Positions 27,568 to 35,899 of a stretch of DNA of 58,136 nucleotides are shown here, piece by piece (positions within the stretch are counted from its first letter, which is position 1; every line of letters starts with the position of its first letter). Source of the DNA: Alphaproteobacteria bacterium (lineage in GTDB: Bacteria; Pseudomonadota; Alphaproteobacteria; Puniceispirillales; Puniceispirillaceae); contig RFZL01000010.1 of NCBI GenBank assembly GCA_009920665.1, positions 1-58,136 of the forward strand, given 5' to 3'. The notes below the pieces were generated by a model. It saw nothing but the letters and a program-made list of their open reading frames with translations, was not told where the DNA came from and searched no databases. Made by a program: the position numbers and the translations under genes.

Positions 27568-29148
27568 ATGAAACTCGTCATCGTCGAATCCCCCGCAAAA
27601 GCCAAAACCATCAATCGCTATCTTGGCGATGATTACCAGGTTCTGGCCTCCTACGGGCATGTCTGCGACCTGCCAAGCAAGGACGGGTCAGTGCTTCCCG
27701 ATGAGGACTTCGCCATGAAATGGCAGGTCTCCAGCGGCTCCGAGCGGCATATTGGCGACATCACCAAGGCATTGCGCGCGGCGGACAGGCTGATTCTGGC
27801 GACCGACCCCGACCGTGAGGGCGAGGCCATCAGCTGGCATGTCCTCGAACTGCTTCAGGATCGCAATCTGATCAAGGAGAAGCCGGTAGAACGCGTTGTC
27901 TTCAACGAGGTGACAAAGAGTGCCATTCTGGCCGCAATGGCGCAGCCGCGCGCGCTTGATACCGAGCTGATCGATGCCTATCGTGCCAGACGGGCGCTCG
28001 ACTACCTTGTCGGATTCTCGATCTCGCCAGTGCTGTGGCGCAAGCTGCCGGGCGCGCGGTCGGCGGGCCGCGTGCAGTCGGTGGCGCTGCGTCTGATCTG
28101 CGAGCGCGAGGCCGCCATCGAGGCCTTCATCGCGCAGGAATACTGGACCGTCGAGGCCGAGCTTGGAAAGGCTGACGGGCGGAATTTCAAGGCCCGCCTC
28201 ACCCATCTGAATGGCAAGAAGCTTGGCAAGCTGGATATCGGCACCGAGACCGAGGCCATCGCCGCCGCCATCCAGCCGAACACGAAGATCATCTTCGGCG
28301 AGGTGATCGGCAATCCCGGCCTTGATGTGATGGATGTCGCCGCCGTCGCCGCCGTGGCACGCGAGGCGCATGTGCCGCTGATGCTGGACTGCACCTTCAA
28401 CACGCCCTGGCTTCTGAGGCCGATCGAGCTTGGCGCCAACATCATCATCCATTCGCTGACGAAATGGATGGGCGGGCATGGCGTCGCCATCGGCGGCGCG
28501 GTTGTCGATGGCGGCAATTTCGACTGGGGGCGTGATGACCGCTTCCCGACAATCGCCGGCCCGCATTACGCGATGAACGACATCAACTTCCATGAGGAGT
28601 TCGGCCCCGCCGCCTTCACCGCCAAATTCCGCGCCGAGGGCATGTATAATTTCGGCCCGTCCATGTCGCCAACCAACGCCTTCCATATCCTGCAGGGTCT
28701 GGAGACCCTGCCGCTGCGCATGCAGCGGCACATGGACAACACGGCGGCTATGCTGGACTTCCTGACCGGCCATGACGCGGTGGCCTGGGTCAAACATCCG
28801 ACGCTCCCCGATCATCCGAGCCATGAGCTGGTCAAGCGGATGCTGCCGCGCGGCGCCGGGTCGATCATCGTCTTTGGGCTGAAAGGCGGGCGCGATGCCG
28901 GCAAGGCCTTTATCGAGGCGGTTGAACTGTCATCGCATCTGGCGAATGTCGGCGACGCCAAGACCCTTGTCATCCATCCGGCCAGCACCACCCATTCGCA
29001 CATCTCCGCCGAGGCGATGGTCGAGGGTGGGCTGTCGGATGACATGATCAGGCTGTCGGTCGGACTTGAGGACATTGCCGATATCACCGCCGATTTCGAG
29101 CTTGGATTCCGGGCGGCGGCGCGCATCGCCGCCAAGGCCGCAGAATAG
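27568..29148 (+). CDS. Chimeric frame: topoisomerase I N-terminus joined to O-acetylhomoserine sulfhydrylase C-terminus
   Basis: A continuous 526-codon frame with two unrelated halves. Residues 1-230 are the TOPRIM and adjoining region of DNA topoisomerase I: VIVESPAKAKTINRYLG with Glu7, ATDPDREGEAISWHVLE at 79-95, and GARSAGRVQSVALRLICERE. From about 235 it is an O-acetylhomoserine (thiol)-lyase/cystathionine gamma-synthase-family protein: QPNTKIIFGEVIGNPGLDVM, PLMLDCTFNTPWLLRPIELG and the PLP lysine, Lys299, in IIHSLTKWMGGHG. TopA's catalytic tyrosine domain and the first part of the PLP enzyme (about 130 residues) are missing. The join lies near 28250-28276 in GCC-rich DNA. It could be a real deletion fusion or a chimeric assembly; neither half should work in its usual role. 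Confidence 0.85.
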   Translation: MKLVIVESPAKAKTINRYLGDDYQVLASYGHVCDLPSKDGSVLPDEDFAMKWQVSSGSERHIGDITKALRAADRLILATDPDREGEAISWHVLELLQDRNLIKEKPVERVVFNEVTKSAILAAMAQPRALDTELIDAYRARRALDYLVGFSISPVLWRKLPGARSAGRVQSVALRLICEREAAIEAFIAQEYWTVEAELGKADGRNFKARLTHLNGKKLGKLDIGTETEAIAAAIQPNTKIIFGEVIGNPGLDVMDVAAVAAVAREAHVPLMLDCTFNTPWLLRPIELGANIIIHSLTKWMGGHGVAIGGAVVDGGNFDWGRDDRFPTIAGPHYAMNDINFHEEFGPAAFTAKFRAEGMYNFGPSMSPTNAFHILQGLETLPLRMQRHMDNTAAMLDFLTGHDAVAWVKHPTLPDHPSHELVKRMLPRGAGSIIVFGLKGGRDAGKAFIEAVELSSHLANVGDAKTLVIHPASTTHSHISAEAMVEGGLSDDMIRLSVGLEDIADITADFELGFRAAARIAAKAAE

Positions 29149-29167
29149 CCGCCGACAGGAGAGAATC

Positions 29168-29962
29168 ATGAAGCATGAATTGCATGGCGAGATGATCCAT
29201 ATCGCCACCGGCGGCGTGGATTTCGACAACAGCAAGCCTGTCCTGCTGTTTCTTCATGGCAGCGGGCAGAGCCATCTGACCTGGGTGCTGCAGAGCCGCT
29301 ATTTCGCGCATCGCGGCCATGCCGTCCTGGCGCCCGACCTGCCGGGACATGGCCTGTCGGGCGGTGCGCCGCTCACCAGCATCGGCGAGATGGCCGACTG
29401 GAGCGCGGCGCTGCTGGAAAGCCTTGGCGTTGCCAGCGCCACCTATGTCGCGCATTCGCAAGGTGTCCTGATCGCGCTTGAGGCCGCCGCACGGCATGCC
29501 GACCGGGTGTCGGGGCTGGCGCTGATTGCCGGGGCGATGGCGATCCCGGTCAATGACATGCTGGTCGAAATGGCGCAGTCAAAGCCGGAAAAGGCCTTTG
29601 CGATGATGACAAGCTGGGGCCATGGCCCGGGTGCGCATATGTTCGACAACACGCAGCCCGGCCATTCCTTCCTTGGCTATGGACGGCGGGTGATGGCACA
29701 GAATGACGCCGTCGCCCTGCATGCCGACCTGGTGGCGTGCAACAGCTATGATGGCGGACCTGCCGCGGCAGCGGCGGTAACGCAGCCGAGCCTGTGCCTC
29801 ATTGCCGGTCGCGATCGCATGACACCGGCGAAGTTCGGACACAAGATGGCGGCGTCGATTGATGGTGCCGAGACCCGCACGTTCGAGCGCGCCGGGCATT
29901 TCCTGCCGGCGGAATTCCCGCTTGAGGTGAATGAGGCGCTGGCCACCTTCCTCACTCGCTGA
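29168..29962 (+). CDS. Alpha/beta hydrolase with an AHSQG nucleophile elbow
   Basis: A 264-residue serine hydrolase. The oxyanion region is LLFLHGSGQSHLTWV, the loop PDLPGHGLSGG is typical, and the elbow is VAHSQGV with Ser97. The usual first glycine of GxSxG is alanine here. The terminal histidine lies in RAGHFLPAEFP. I chose ATG 29168 (AGGAGAG upstream). It begins 19 bases after the topA/metY frame and precedes the FadN-type gene by 33 bases. The substrate is unknown. Confidence 0.82.
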   Translation: MKHELHGEMIHIATGGVDFDNSKPVLLFLHGSGQSHLTWVLQSRYFAHRGHAVLAPDLPGHGLSGGAPLTSIGEMADWSAALLESLGVASATYVAHSQGVLIALEAAARHADRVSGLALIAGAMAIPVNDMLVEMAQSKPEKAFAMMTSWGHGPGAHMFDNTQPGHSFLGYGRRVMAQNDAVALHADLVACNSYDGGPAAAAAVTQPSLCLIAGRDRMTPAKFGHKMAASIDGAETRTFERAGHFLPAEFPLEVNEALATFLTR

Positions 29963-29995
29963 ACCAGGGCCGATTAGCGGCCGGAGGTAACCGTT

Positions 29996-32332
29996 ATGTC
30001 CTTGATGGATTCCACTTTCAAAAAGATTGCCGTGATCGGCGCCGGCACAATGGGAAGCGGCATTGCGGCACAGATCGCCAATGCCGGCAATGAGGTGATG
30101 CTTCTCGACCTTCCGGCGAAGACAGCTGGCGAGCCGTCACCTGCCGAACGCGCGATCGAACGTCTCCTTGCCTCCGACCCGCCGCAACTGATGCACAAGC
30201 GGAACGCATCCCGCATCATCACCGGCACGATCACCGAGGATTTCGACCGGTTGGCCGACTGCGACTGGATCATCGAGGCGGTGGTCGAGCGTCTCGACAT
30301 CAAGAAAGACCTTTATAAGCGGCTCGACGCCACAATCGGCCCGGATTGCATTGTCAGCTCCAACACCTCGACAATCCCGATCCGGCTTCTGGTCGAGGAT
30401 ATGCAGACCGCCTTCCGCCGGCGTTTCGCGATCACGCATTATTTCAACCCGGTGCGGTACATGCGGCTTCTCGAACTGGTGCGTGGCACCGACACCTGCG
30501 ATGACGTGATAGACCGGCTGGCCGATTTCAACGACCGCGTCCTTGGCAAGGGCGTGGTGCGATGCGCCGACACGCCGGGGTTCTTGGGAAACCGGGTCGG
30601 CGTCTTCGCACTGCAGGTGGGGATCGACGAGGCCATGCGCTGCGGCCTCGATATCGAACAGGCCGATGCGCTGATGGGACGCCCGATGGGAATCCCGAAA
30701 ACCGGTGTCTTTGGCCTGTATGATCTGATCGGGATCGATCTGATGGTCGATGTCGTGGCCTCGCTGCGAACGATCCTTCCTGACGGCGACGCCTTCCACG
30801 CGGTTGGTGGGCAAAATGACATGATCATGGCGATGATCAGGGACGGATTTACCGGCGACAAGGGACGCGGCGGTTTCTATATGACCGGCGCGGATGGTGC
30901 CGAGATGGCACGCCCGCTGACCGGCGCCGGCGAACCGCTTGCCGCCCCCCGCGCCCGCGACAAGACATTGCCAGATGCGGCACTGCGTGCCGCCGAGGCC
31001 AGCGCCACGCGCGGCGAACCGCTCCACGAGATCATTGATGGCGATGATGATTGCGCGCGTTTCTGCCGCCGCGTGCTGGCACGTGTTCTCGCCTATGCCG
31101 CCAGCCTTGTGCCGGACGTCACCGATTCGCCGCAGGATATCGACGATGCGATGAAGCTTGGATTCAACTGGCAGCGCGGTCCGTTCGAGATGATCGACGC
31201 CATCGGCCCGGAAAGGATGGCGGCGCTGTTTGCCGAGGCCGGCCTCACGGCGCCACCGGTTCTGGCAAGCGGCGGCCCGGTCTATCAGGCCGATGACAAT
31301 GTCCTGAATGTACGGCATGCCGATGGCCATTACCGGCCGGTCAGCCTGCCCGCCGGCGTCATGCGCTTTCACATGACGCGCCAGACATTGACGCCCATCA
31401 CAAGCAACAACGCGGCAAGCCTGTTCGCGCTGGATGGCGATCTGCGGCTTGTCGAGTTCCATTCCAAGGCCAACGCGCTGACCGATGAATCGATGCAGAT
31501 TGTCACCGCCGCAGCCGAGGATCACGGTGCCGGCATCATCATCCATAACGATGCTCAGCATTTTTCGGCCGGTGTCGATCTGAACGCCTTCCGCGCCTAT
31601 ATCGAGGCTGGTGACTGGGATGGTATCGATGGCTTCCTGAGCCGCTTCCAGCAGGCGGTGTGCCAGCTGAAATACACGCCGGTACCGGTGGTCGGCGCCC
31701 CGTCGGGCCTTGCCGCCGGCGGCGGGTACGAGGTGCTGGCGCATTGCGACCGGCTGGTTGTGCATACCAATTCGGTAATGGGACTTGTCGAGGCGGGCGT
31801 CGGCGTTGTCCCCGGTGGCGGCGGTATCAAGGACACCTATTTCCGCTGGTTCGACGCCAGGCAGAGCTGGGATGAGGCCGCCTGGCAGACCTGGATGAAT
31901 ATCGGCTATGGCGCCACCGGCTCATCGCCGCAGCTGTCGGCCCGCATGATGTATTTCCGCGAAGCACGCGACGACACGGTGATGAACCGCGACCGGCTGC
32001 TGCCCCGCGCCATCGAGATGGTAACAGCGATGCAGGACGGATATCAGGCACCGCGGCCGCCGGTGGCACAGCTTGCCGACAGCGCACTGGCAGCGAAGAT
32101 GGAAGCCTTCATGCAAGAGGGCATCGAGCGGGGCGATTTCATGCCGCATGACAAGACCGTGGCCATGGCGATCGCCAGCGTCATGCTGCGCGGTGACGGC
32201 GATGGCGAGACGGCGGATGAGCAGGAACTTTATGCCCGCGAACGCGCCGCCTTCATCCGGCTGGCGAAGACGCCGCAAACCCATGCCAGGATCAGCAGCA
32301 TGCTGGATCACGGGGCGGCGATCAGGAACTAG
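29996..32332 (+). CDS. FadN-type 3-hydroxyacyl-CoA dehydrogenase / enoyl-CoA hydratase
   Basis: A 778-residue bifunctional beta-oxidation protein. The domain order is dehydrogenase first, then crotonase, as in FadN and unlike FadB/FadJ. The NAD fold is KIAVIGAGTMGSGIAAQIAN at about 10-29, with the catalytic region ITHYFNPVRYMRLLELV. The crotonase part includes NDAQHFSAGVDLNAF and SGLAAGGGYEVLAHCDRL with GLVEAGVGVVPGGGG. A ribosome site GGAGG lies a few bases before ATG 29996. It converges on an acyl-CoA dehydrogenase 16 bases away, so the two may act in one fatty-acid or branched acyl-CoA route. Confidence 0.92.
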   Translation: MSLMDSTFKKIAVIGAGTMGSGIAAQIANAGNEVMLLDLPAKTAGEPSPAERAIERLLASDPPQLMHKRNASRIITGTITEDFDRLADCDWIIEAVVERLDIKKDLYKRLDATIGPDCIVSSNTSTIPIRLLVEDMQTAFRRRFAITHYFNPVRYMRLLELVRGTDTCDDVIDRLADFNDRVLGKGVVRCADTPGFLGNRVGVFALQVGIDEAMRCGLDIEQADALMGRPMGIPKTGVFGLYDLIGIDLMVDVVASLRTILPDGDAFHAVGGQNDMIMAMIRDGFTGDKGRGGFYMTGADGAEMARPLTGAGEPLAAPRARDKTLPDAALRAAEASATRGEPLHEIIDGDDDCARFCRRVLARVLAYAASLVPDVTDSPQDIDDAMKLGFNWQRGPFEMIDAIGPERMAALFAEAGLTAPPVLASGGPVYQADDNVLNVRHADGHYRPVSLPAGVMRFHMTRQTLTPITSNNAASLFALDGDLRLVEFHSKANALTDESMQIVTAAAEDHGAGIIIHNDAQHFSAGVDLNAFRAYIEAGDWDGIDGFLSRFQQAVCQLKYTPVPVVGAPSGLAAGGGYEVLAHCDRLVVHTNSVMGLVEAGVGVVPGGGGIKDTYFRWFDARQSWDEAAWQTWMNIGYGATGSSPQLSARMMYFREARDDTVMNRDRLLPRAIEMVTAMQDGYQAPRPPVAQLADSALAAKMEAFMQEGIERGDFMPHDKTVAMAIASVMLRGDGDGETADEQELYARERAAFIRLAKTPQTHARISSMLDHGAAIRN

Positions 32333-32347
32333 AGCCAGACCGTATCT

Positions 32348-34123
32348 TCACAGCCAGTCCGGGTCCATGCCCGCCAGCGCTTCGGGGCCGGCGGCAATCC
32401 GCGCCGCCATCTTGCCAACTTCAGGAAGGCTATAGGCCATATAGGCCCCGGCCGTCGCCTGTTTCGCGTCCATGAAGGCAGGATCACCCTCACCGGCATC
32501 GCTGGCCTTCGCGGCCGCGGCAGCACCACGGGCAAGCTGCCAGCCACCGGCCAGATAGCCAAGCATCATCAGGAAATCGGTTCCCGACGCGGCGGCGTCA
32601 CGCGGTGCGTTGGCACGCGCCAGCACGGTATCAAGCACACTCGCGGCCGTGTTGCAGGCGGCGTTGACCGACCCGGCGAGGCCGGCCACACCATTGCCAC
32701 CACCGGCGATCAGGTCCATGTCATCGCGTATCTCGGCCAGCAGAACGCGCACGGCATCGCCATTGTCGCGCAGCGTCTTGCGGAAGATCAGGTCATTCGC
32801 CTGGATTGCCGTGGTGCCCTCATAGATCGGCAGGATCCGCGCATCGCGAAGATGCTGCGCCGCGCCGGTTTCCTCGATGAACCCCATCCCGCCATGAACC
32901 TGAACGGCATCCGAGGTCAGCTGCAGCGACCGCTCGGTCATCCATCCCTTGATCACCGGGATCAGAAGATTGGCGCGGGTCTGCCAGAAGGCGGCATCAT
33001 CTCCTGACAGCAGATGCGCCCGGTCGAGGCTGGCCCCGCCGACAAGCAGCAGCGCGCGCATCGCCTCGATCTCGGCCCGCATGCCGGTCAGCAGCCGCAG
33101 CACATCGGGATGATGCACAATGGCATCACCGCGTTCGCGTTCAAGCGGCGTTCCCTGCACCCGGTCGCGGGCGTAGGTGACAGCCTGCTGATAGGCGCGC
33201 TCGGAAATCGCCAGCCCCTGCAGCCCGACATCGAAGCGGGCACTGTTCATCATCAGGAACATGCAGTCGAGACCGCGGTTCTCTTCGCCGAGGAGATAGC
33301 CGACCGCACCGCCATCCTGGCCATATTGCAGAACCGCCGTCGGCGATGACTTGATGCCGAGCTTTTTCTCGATCGACAGGCAATGCACATCATTGCGGGC
33401 GCCAAGGCTGCCATCCTCATTGACCAGATATTTCGGCACGATGAACAGCGAAATGCCCTTCACCCCCGGCGGCGCGTCAGGCAGGCGTGCCAGAACGAGA
33501 TGGATGATGTTCTCGCTCATGTCGTGTTCGCCATAGGTGATATAGATCTTCTGCCCACGGATCAGATAATGGTCACCCTGCGGCGTCGCCGTCGTGCGCA
33601 GCGCCGCCAGATCGGTTCCGGCCTGCGGTTCGGTCAGGTTCATCGTCCCCGACCATTCACCGGCATTCAGGCGCGGCAGATAGGTTGCCTTCTGCTGGTC
33701 ATCACCGACGATTTCCAGCGCATGGATCGCGCCCTGCGTCAAAAGCTGGCACAGCGCGAAGCCCATATTGGCGCCGTTCCACATTTCATTGACAGCCGCA
33801 CTGACACATTGCGGCAGTCCCTGCCCGCCATGCTCGGGGGACGCGTTGAGGCCGATCCAACCACCCTCGGACATCGCCTTCCAGGCCTCGCCAAAGCCGG
33901 CCGGTGTTGTCACCCGGCCATCATCATGGCGCACCGACCCGGCAACATCCCCGGCATGGTTCAGCGGTGCGATCACCTCGCCGGCAAGCTTGCCGGCCTC
34001 GTCGAGGACCGCCTCGACAAGATCCTCCGACACCATTTCCATGCCGTCCAGCGCCGCCACCCCGTCAAGTCCGACAAGGTGGCGAAGCACGAATTTCATG
34101 TCATCTACCGGCGCCTGATACAT
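32348..34123 (-). CDS. Acyl-CoA dehydrogenase, large (DmdC/FadE5-like) subfamily
   Basis: A 591-residue flavoprotein, longer than classical acyl-CoA dehydrogenases (about 380). Landmarks are YQAPVDDMKFVLRHLVGLDG at the start, SGTMNLTEPQAGTDLAALRT in the FAD/substrate region, and RILPIYEGTTAIQANDL with the probable catalytic glutamate. This subfamily includes DmdC, which oxidises methylmercaptopropionyl-CoA in DMSP breakdown, and long-chain enzymes. No other dmd genes are visible nearby, so the substrate is open. It follows the sulfatase-fold gene by 42 bases on the same strand. Confidence 0.9.
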   Translation of the reverse strand: MYQAPVDDMKFVLRHLVGLDGVAALDGMEMVSEDLVEAVLDEAGKLAGEVIAPLNHAGDVAGSVRHDDGRVTTPAGFGEAWKAMSEGGWIGLNASPEHGGQGLPQCVSAAVNEMWNGANMGFALCQLLTQGAIHALEIVGDDQQKATYLPRLNAGEWSGTMNLTEPQAGTDLAALRTTATPQGDHYLIRGQKIYITYGEHDMSENIIHLVLARLPDAPPGVKGISLFIVPKYLVNEDGSLGARNDVHCLSIEKKLGIKSSPTAVLQYGQDGGAVGYLLGEENRGLDCMFLMMNSARFDVGLQGLAISERAYQQAVTYARDRVQGTPLERERGDAIVHHPDVLRLLTGMRAEIEAMRALLLVGGASLDRAHLLSGDDAAFWQTRANLLIPVIKGWMTERSLQLTSDAVQVHGGMGFIEETGAAQHLRDARILPIYEGTTAIQANDLIFRKTLRDNGDAVRVLLAEIRDDMDLIAGGGNGVAGLAGSVNAACNTAASVLDTVLARANAPRDAAASGTDFLMMLGYLAGGWQLARGAAAAAKASDAGEGDPAFMDAKQATAGAYMAYSLPEVGKMAARIAAGPEALAGMDPDWL

Positions 34124-34165
34124 GGCCTGTTCCTGTTGCTGCCTGACGATGCCGGCCGCACGGCA

Positions 34166-35821
34166 TCAGCCCTCATCCGTGATAATACCCGCCTTCTTGC
34201 GGGCCGCCAGCAATTCCGCCTCGTCCCAGAACCCCAGAACGATCCCTCCACGGAGCTGTTTATTATTCGTTGCATAGGCCGCGACATCACTGTCGCTTCT
34301 TGTCACACGATATTTCGCGGTCAGCGCCCAGTCATTGAGATGCGCCGTCAGCCGCTCGATCACCGACGCATATTCGGGGTCCTCGCCGCGGTCGAAATAC
34401 TCCTCGGGATCGGTCTCCAGATCATGCAGGAGCGGTCTGTATCCCTGGAAATAGACCATCTTGTAGCGCCCGTCGAAAACCATGATCATCCGGCATTCAT
34501 CCGGTTTGCGATCCAGCAGCACACGCATGCGCTGATGCCCGTAATCATATTCCGAGAACACCACCTGCCGCCAGTCGGGGACCGCCGCGCCGGCCAGCAG
34601 CGGCGCCAGCGAGCGCCCCTCGACAATATGACTGGCCACCTCGCCGCCGCACGCCTCGACGAAGGTCGGCAGCAGATCCACCCCCTCGACAAGGCGCGTC
34701 TCGACCGTGCCACGCGTCGCGTCTGCCGATCGCCGCGGGTCATATATGATCAGCGGCACCCGAACCGACTGTTCGTGGAACATGTCCTTCTCGCCCATCC
34801 AATGGTCGCCAAGATAGTCGCCATGGTCGGAGCAGAAGACGATCATCGTGTTTTCGAGAAGGCCACGCGACTCGAGAAACACCATCAGGTTGCCGATCTG
34901 GTCATCGATCTGCTTGATCAGCCCCATATAGGCGGGAAGCACATGTTCGCGCACGCCGTCGCGTGCAAAGACCTCGGCGGCGCGCATCTGCATGAAGGCG
35001 TCATAGACCGGATGCGGGTCCTGGCGTTCGATCTCGTGCCGCACCGCCGGGATCAGATCATCGGCACCATACATGTCGTGATAGGGTGCCGGCGCGACAT
35101 AGGGCCAGTGCGGCTTGATATAGGACAGGTGGCAGCACCATCGCTGGCCCTTCTCCTCGGCCTCCTCGATGAACTGCATGGCGCGGCGGGTCATATAGGG
35201 CGTTTCGGTGTCCTCCTCGGCGGCGCGCACCGGCTTGTCGGCATGCGCCAGCAGCCAGCCTGACAGGATATTCCCTTCCTCATCCTCGGCGGCGTTGGCC
35301 CAGTCATGCCACGGGTTGTCGCCGTCATAGCCCTTGTTCTGCATATAGCGGTTATAGGCCAGCCCCCCGGCCGGAAGCCGTTCCGTCGGATTGAGCCCGT
35401 CATCGCGCTCATACGGCTCGAAACCGCATTGCGTGACATGCACCCCGACCGCAGAATCCGCATCGATCCCCAGCCGTTTCATCGCCGGCTTGTGGGCGGC
35501 CATATGCGTCTTGCCAACCAGCGCGGTGCGGATATCAAGGTCCTTCAGATAATCGCCAAGCGTCAGCTCGTCGACCCGCAGCGGCACGGCATTCCAGGTC
35601 ACCCCGTGCGAGCGGACATAGCGGCTTGTGTAATAGCTCATCCGCGAGGACCCGCATGTCGTCGACTGCACATAGGCGCGGTCAAAACGTACGCCGCGCG
35701 CCGCCAACCTGTCGATATGCGGTGTGTGAAGATGCGGATGGCCGGCGCAGGACAGATAGTCGTAACGCAGCTGGTCAGCCATGATCCAGAGAACATTGCG
35801 AACTGTTTCAGTCACCGCCAC
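34166..35821 (-). CDS. Sulfatase/alkaline-phosphatase superfamily hydrolase with a CGSSR active-site motif
   Basis: A 551-residue enzyme. The metal site starts at IMADQLRYDYL (Asp16). The position of the formylglycine-forming cysteine is Cys56 in STTCGSSRMSYYTSRY, and further ligands lie in FCSDHGDYLGDHWMGEKDMF. The usual sulfatase signature is C-x-P/A-x-R; here the third position is serine, so maturation to formylglycine is uncertain. Relatives include sulfatases and phosphonate monoesterases. No signal peptide is visible, so it is probably cytosolic. It lies between the MttB homologue and the acyl-CoA dehydrogenase. Confidence 0.86.
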   Translation of the reverse strand: MAVTETVRNVLWIMADQLRYDYLSCAGHPHLHTPHIDRLAARGVRFDRAYVQSTTCGSSRMSYYTSRYVRSHGVTWNAVPLRVDELTLGDYLKDLDIRTALVGKTHMAAHKPAMKRLGIDADSAVGVHVTQCGFEPYERDDGLNPTERLPAGGLAYNRYMQNKGYDGDNPWHDWANAAEDEEGNILSGWLLAHADKPVRAAEEDTETPYMTRRAMQFIEEAEEKGQRWCCHLSYIKPHWPYVAPAPYHDMYGADDLIPAVRHEIERQDPHPVYDAFMQMRAAEVFARDGVREHVLPAYMGLIKQIDDQIGNLMVFLESRGLLENTMIVFCSDHGDYLGDHWMGEKDMFHEQSVRVPLIIYDPRRSADATRGTVETRLVEGVDLLPTFVEACGGEVASHIVEGRSLAPLLAGAAVPDWRQVVFSEYDYGHQRMRVLLDRKPDECRMIMVFDGRYKMVYFQGYRPLLHDLETDPEEYFDRGEDPEYASVIERLTAHLNDWALTAKYRVTRSDSDVAAYATNNKQLRGGIVLGFWDEAELLAARKKAGIITDEG

Positions 35822-35899
35822 CTCCCATACCGGGTCAGCCTGCTGACCACCAATTCTCGATCACCTTCACCGGCCGCGCCTGTTGCCAGCCGCCAGCCC

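Noticed and set aside
30137-31765. Antisense frame of 542 codons inside the FadN-type gene
   Set aside because: The sense strand carries a complete bifunctional enzyme with its motifs; the antisense product has none.
32348-34123. Firm assignment as DmdC of DMSP demethylation
   Set aside because: Length and subfamily fit, but dmdA, dmdB and dmdD are not visible, so only the subfamily is claimed.
33383-35263. Long open frame (626 codons) on the plus strand
   Set aside because: It lies opposite clear acyl-CoA dehydrogenase and sulfatase-type genes and its product has no family features; long antisense frames are common at this GC content.
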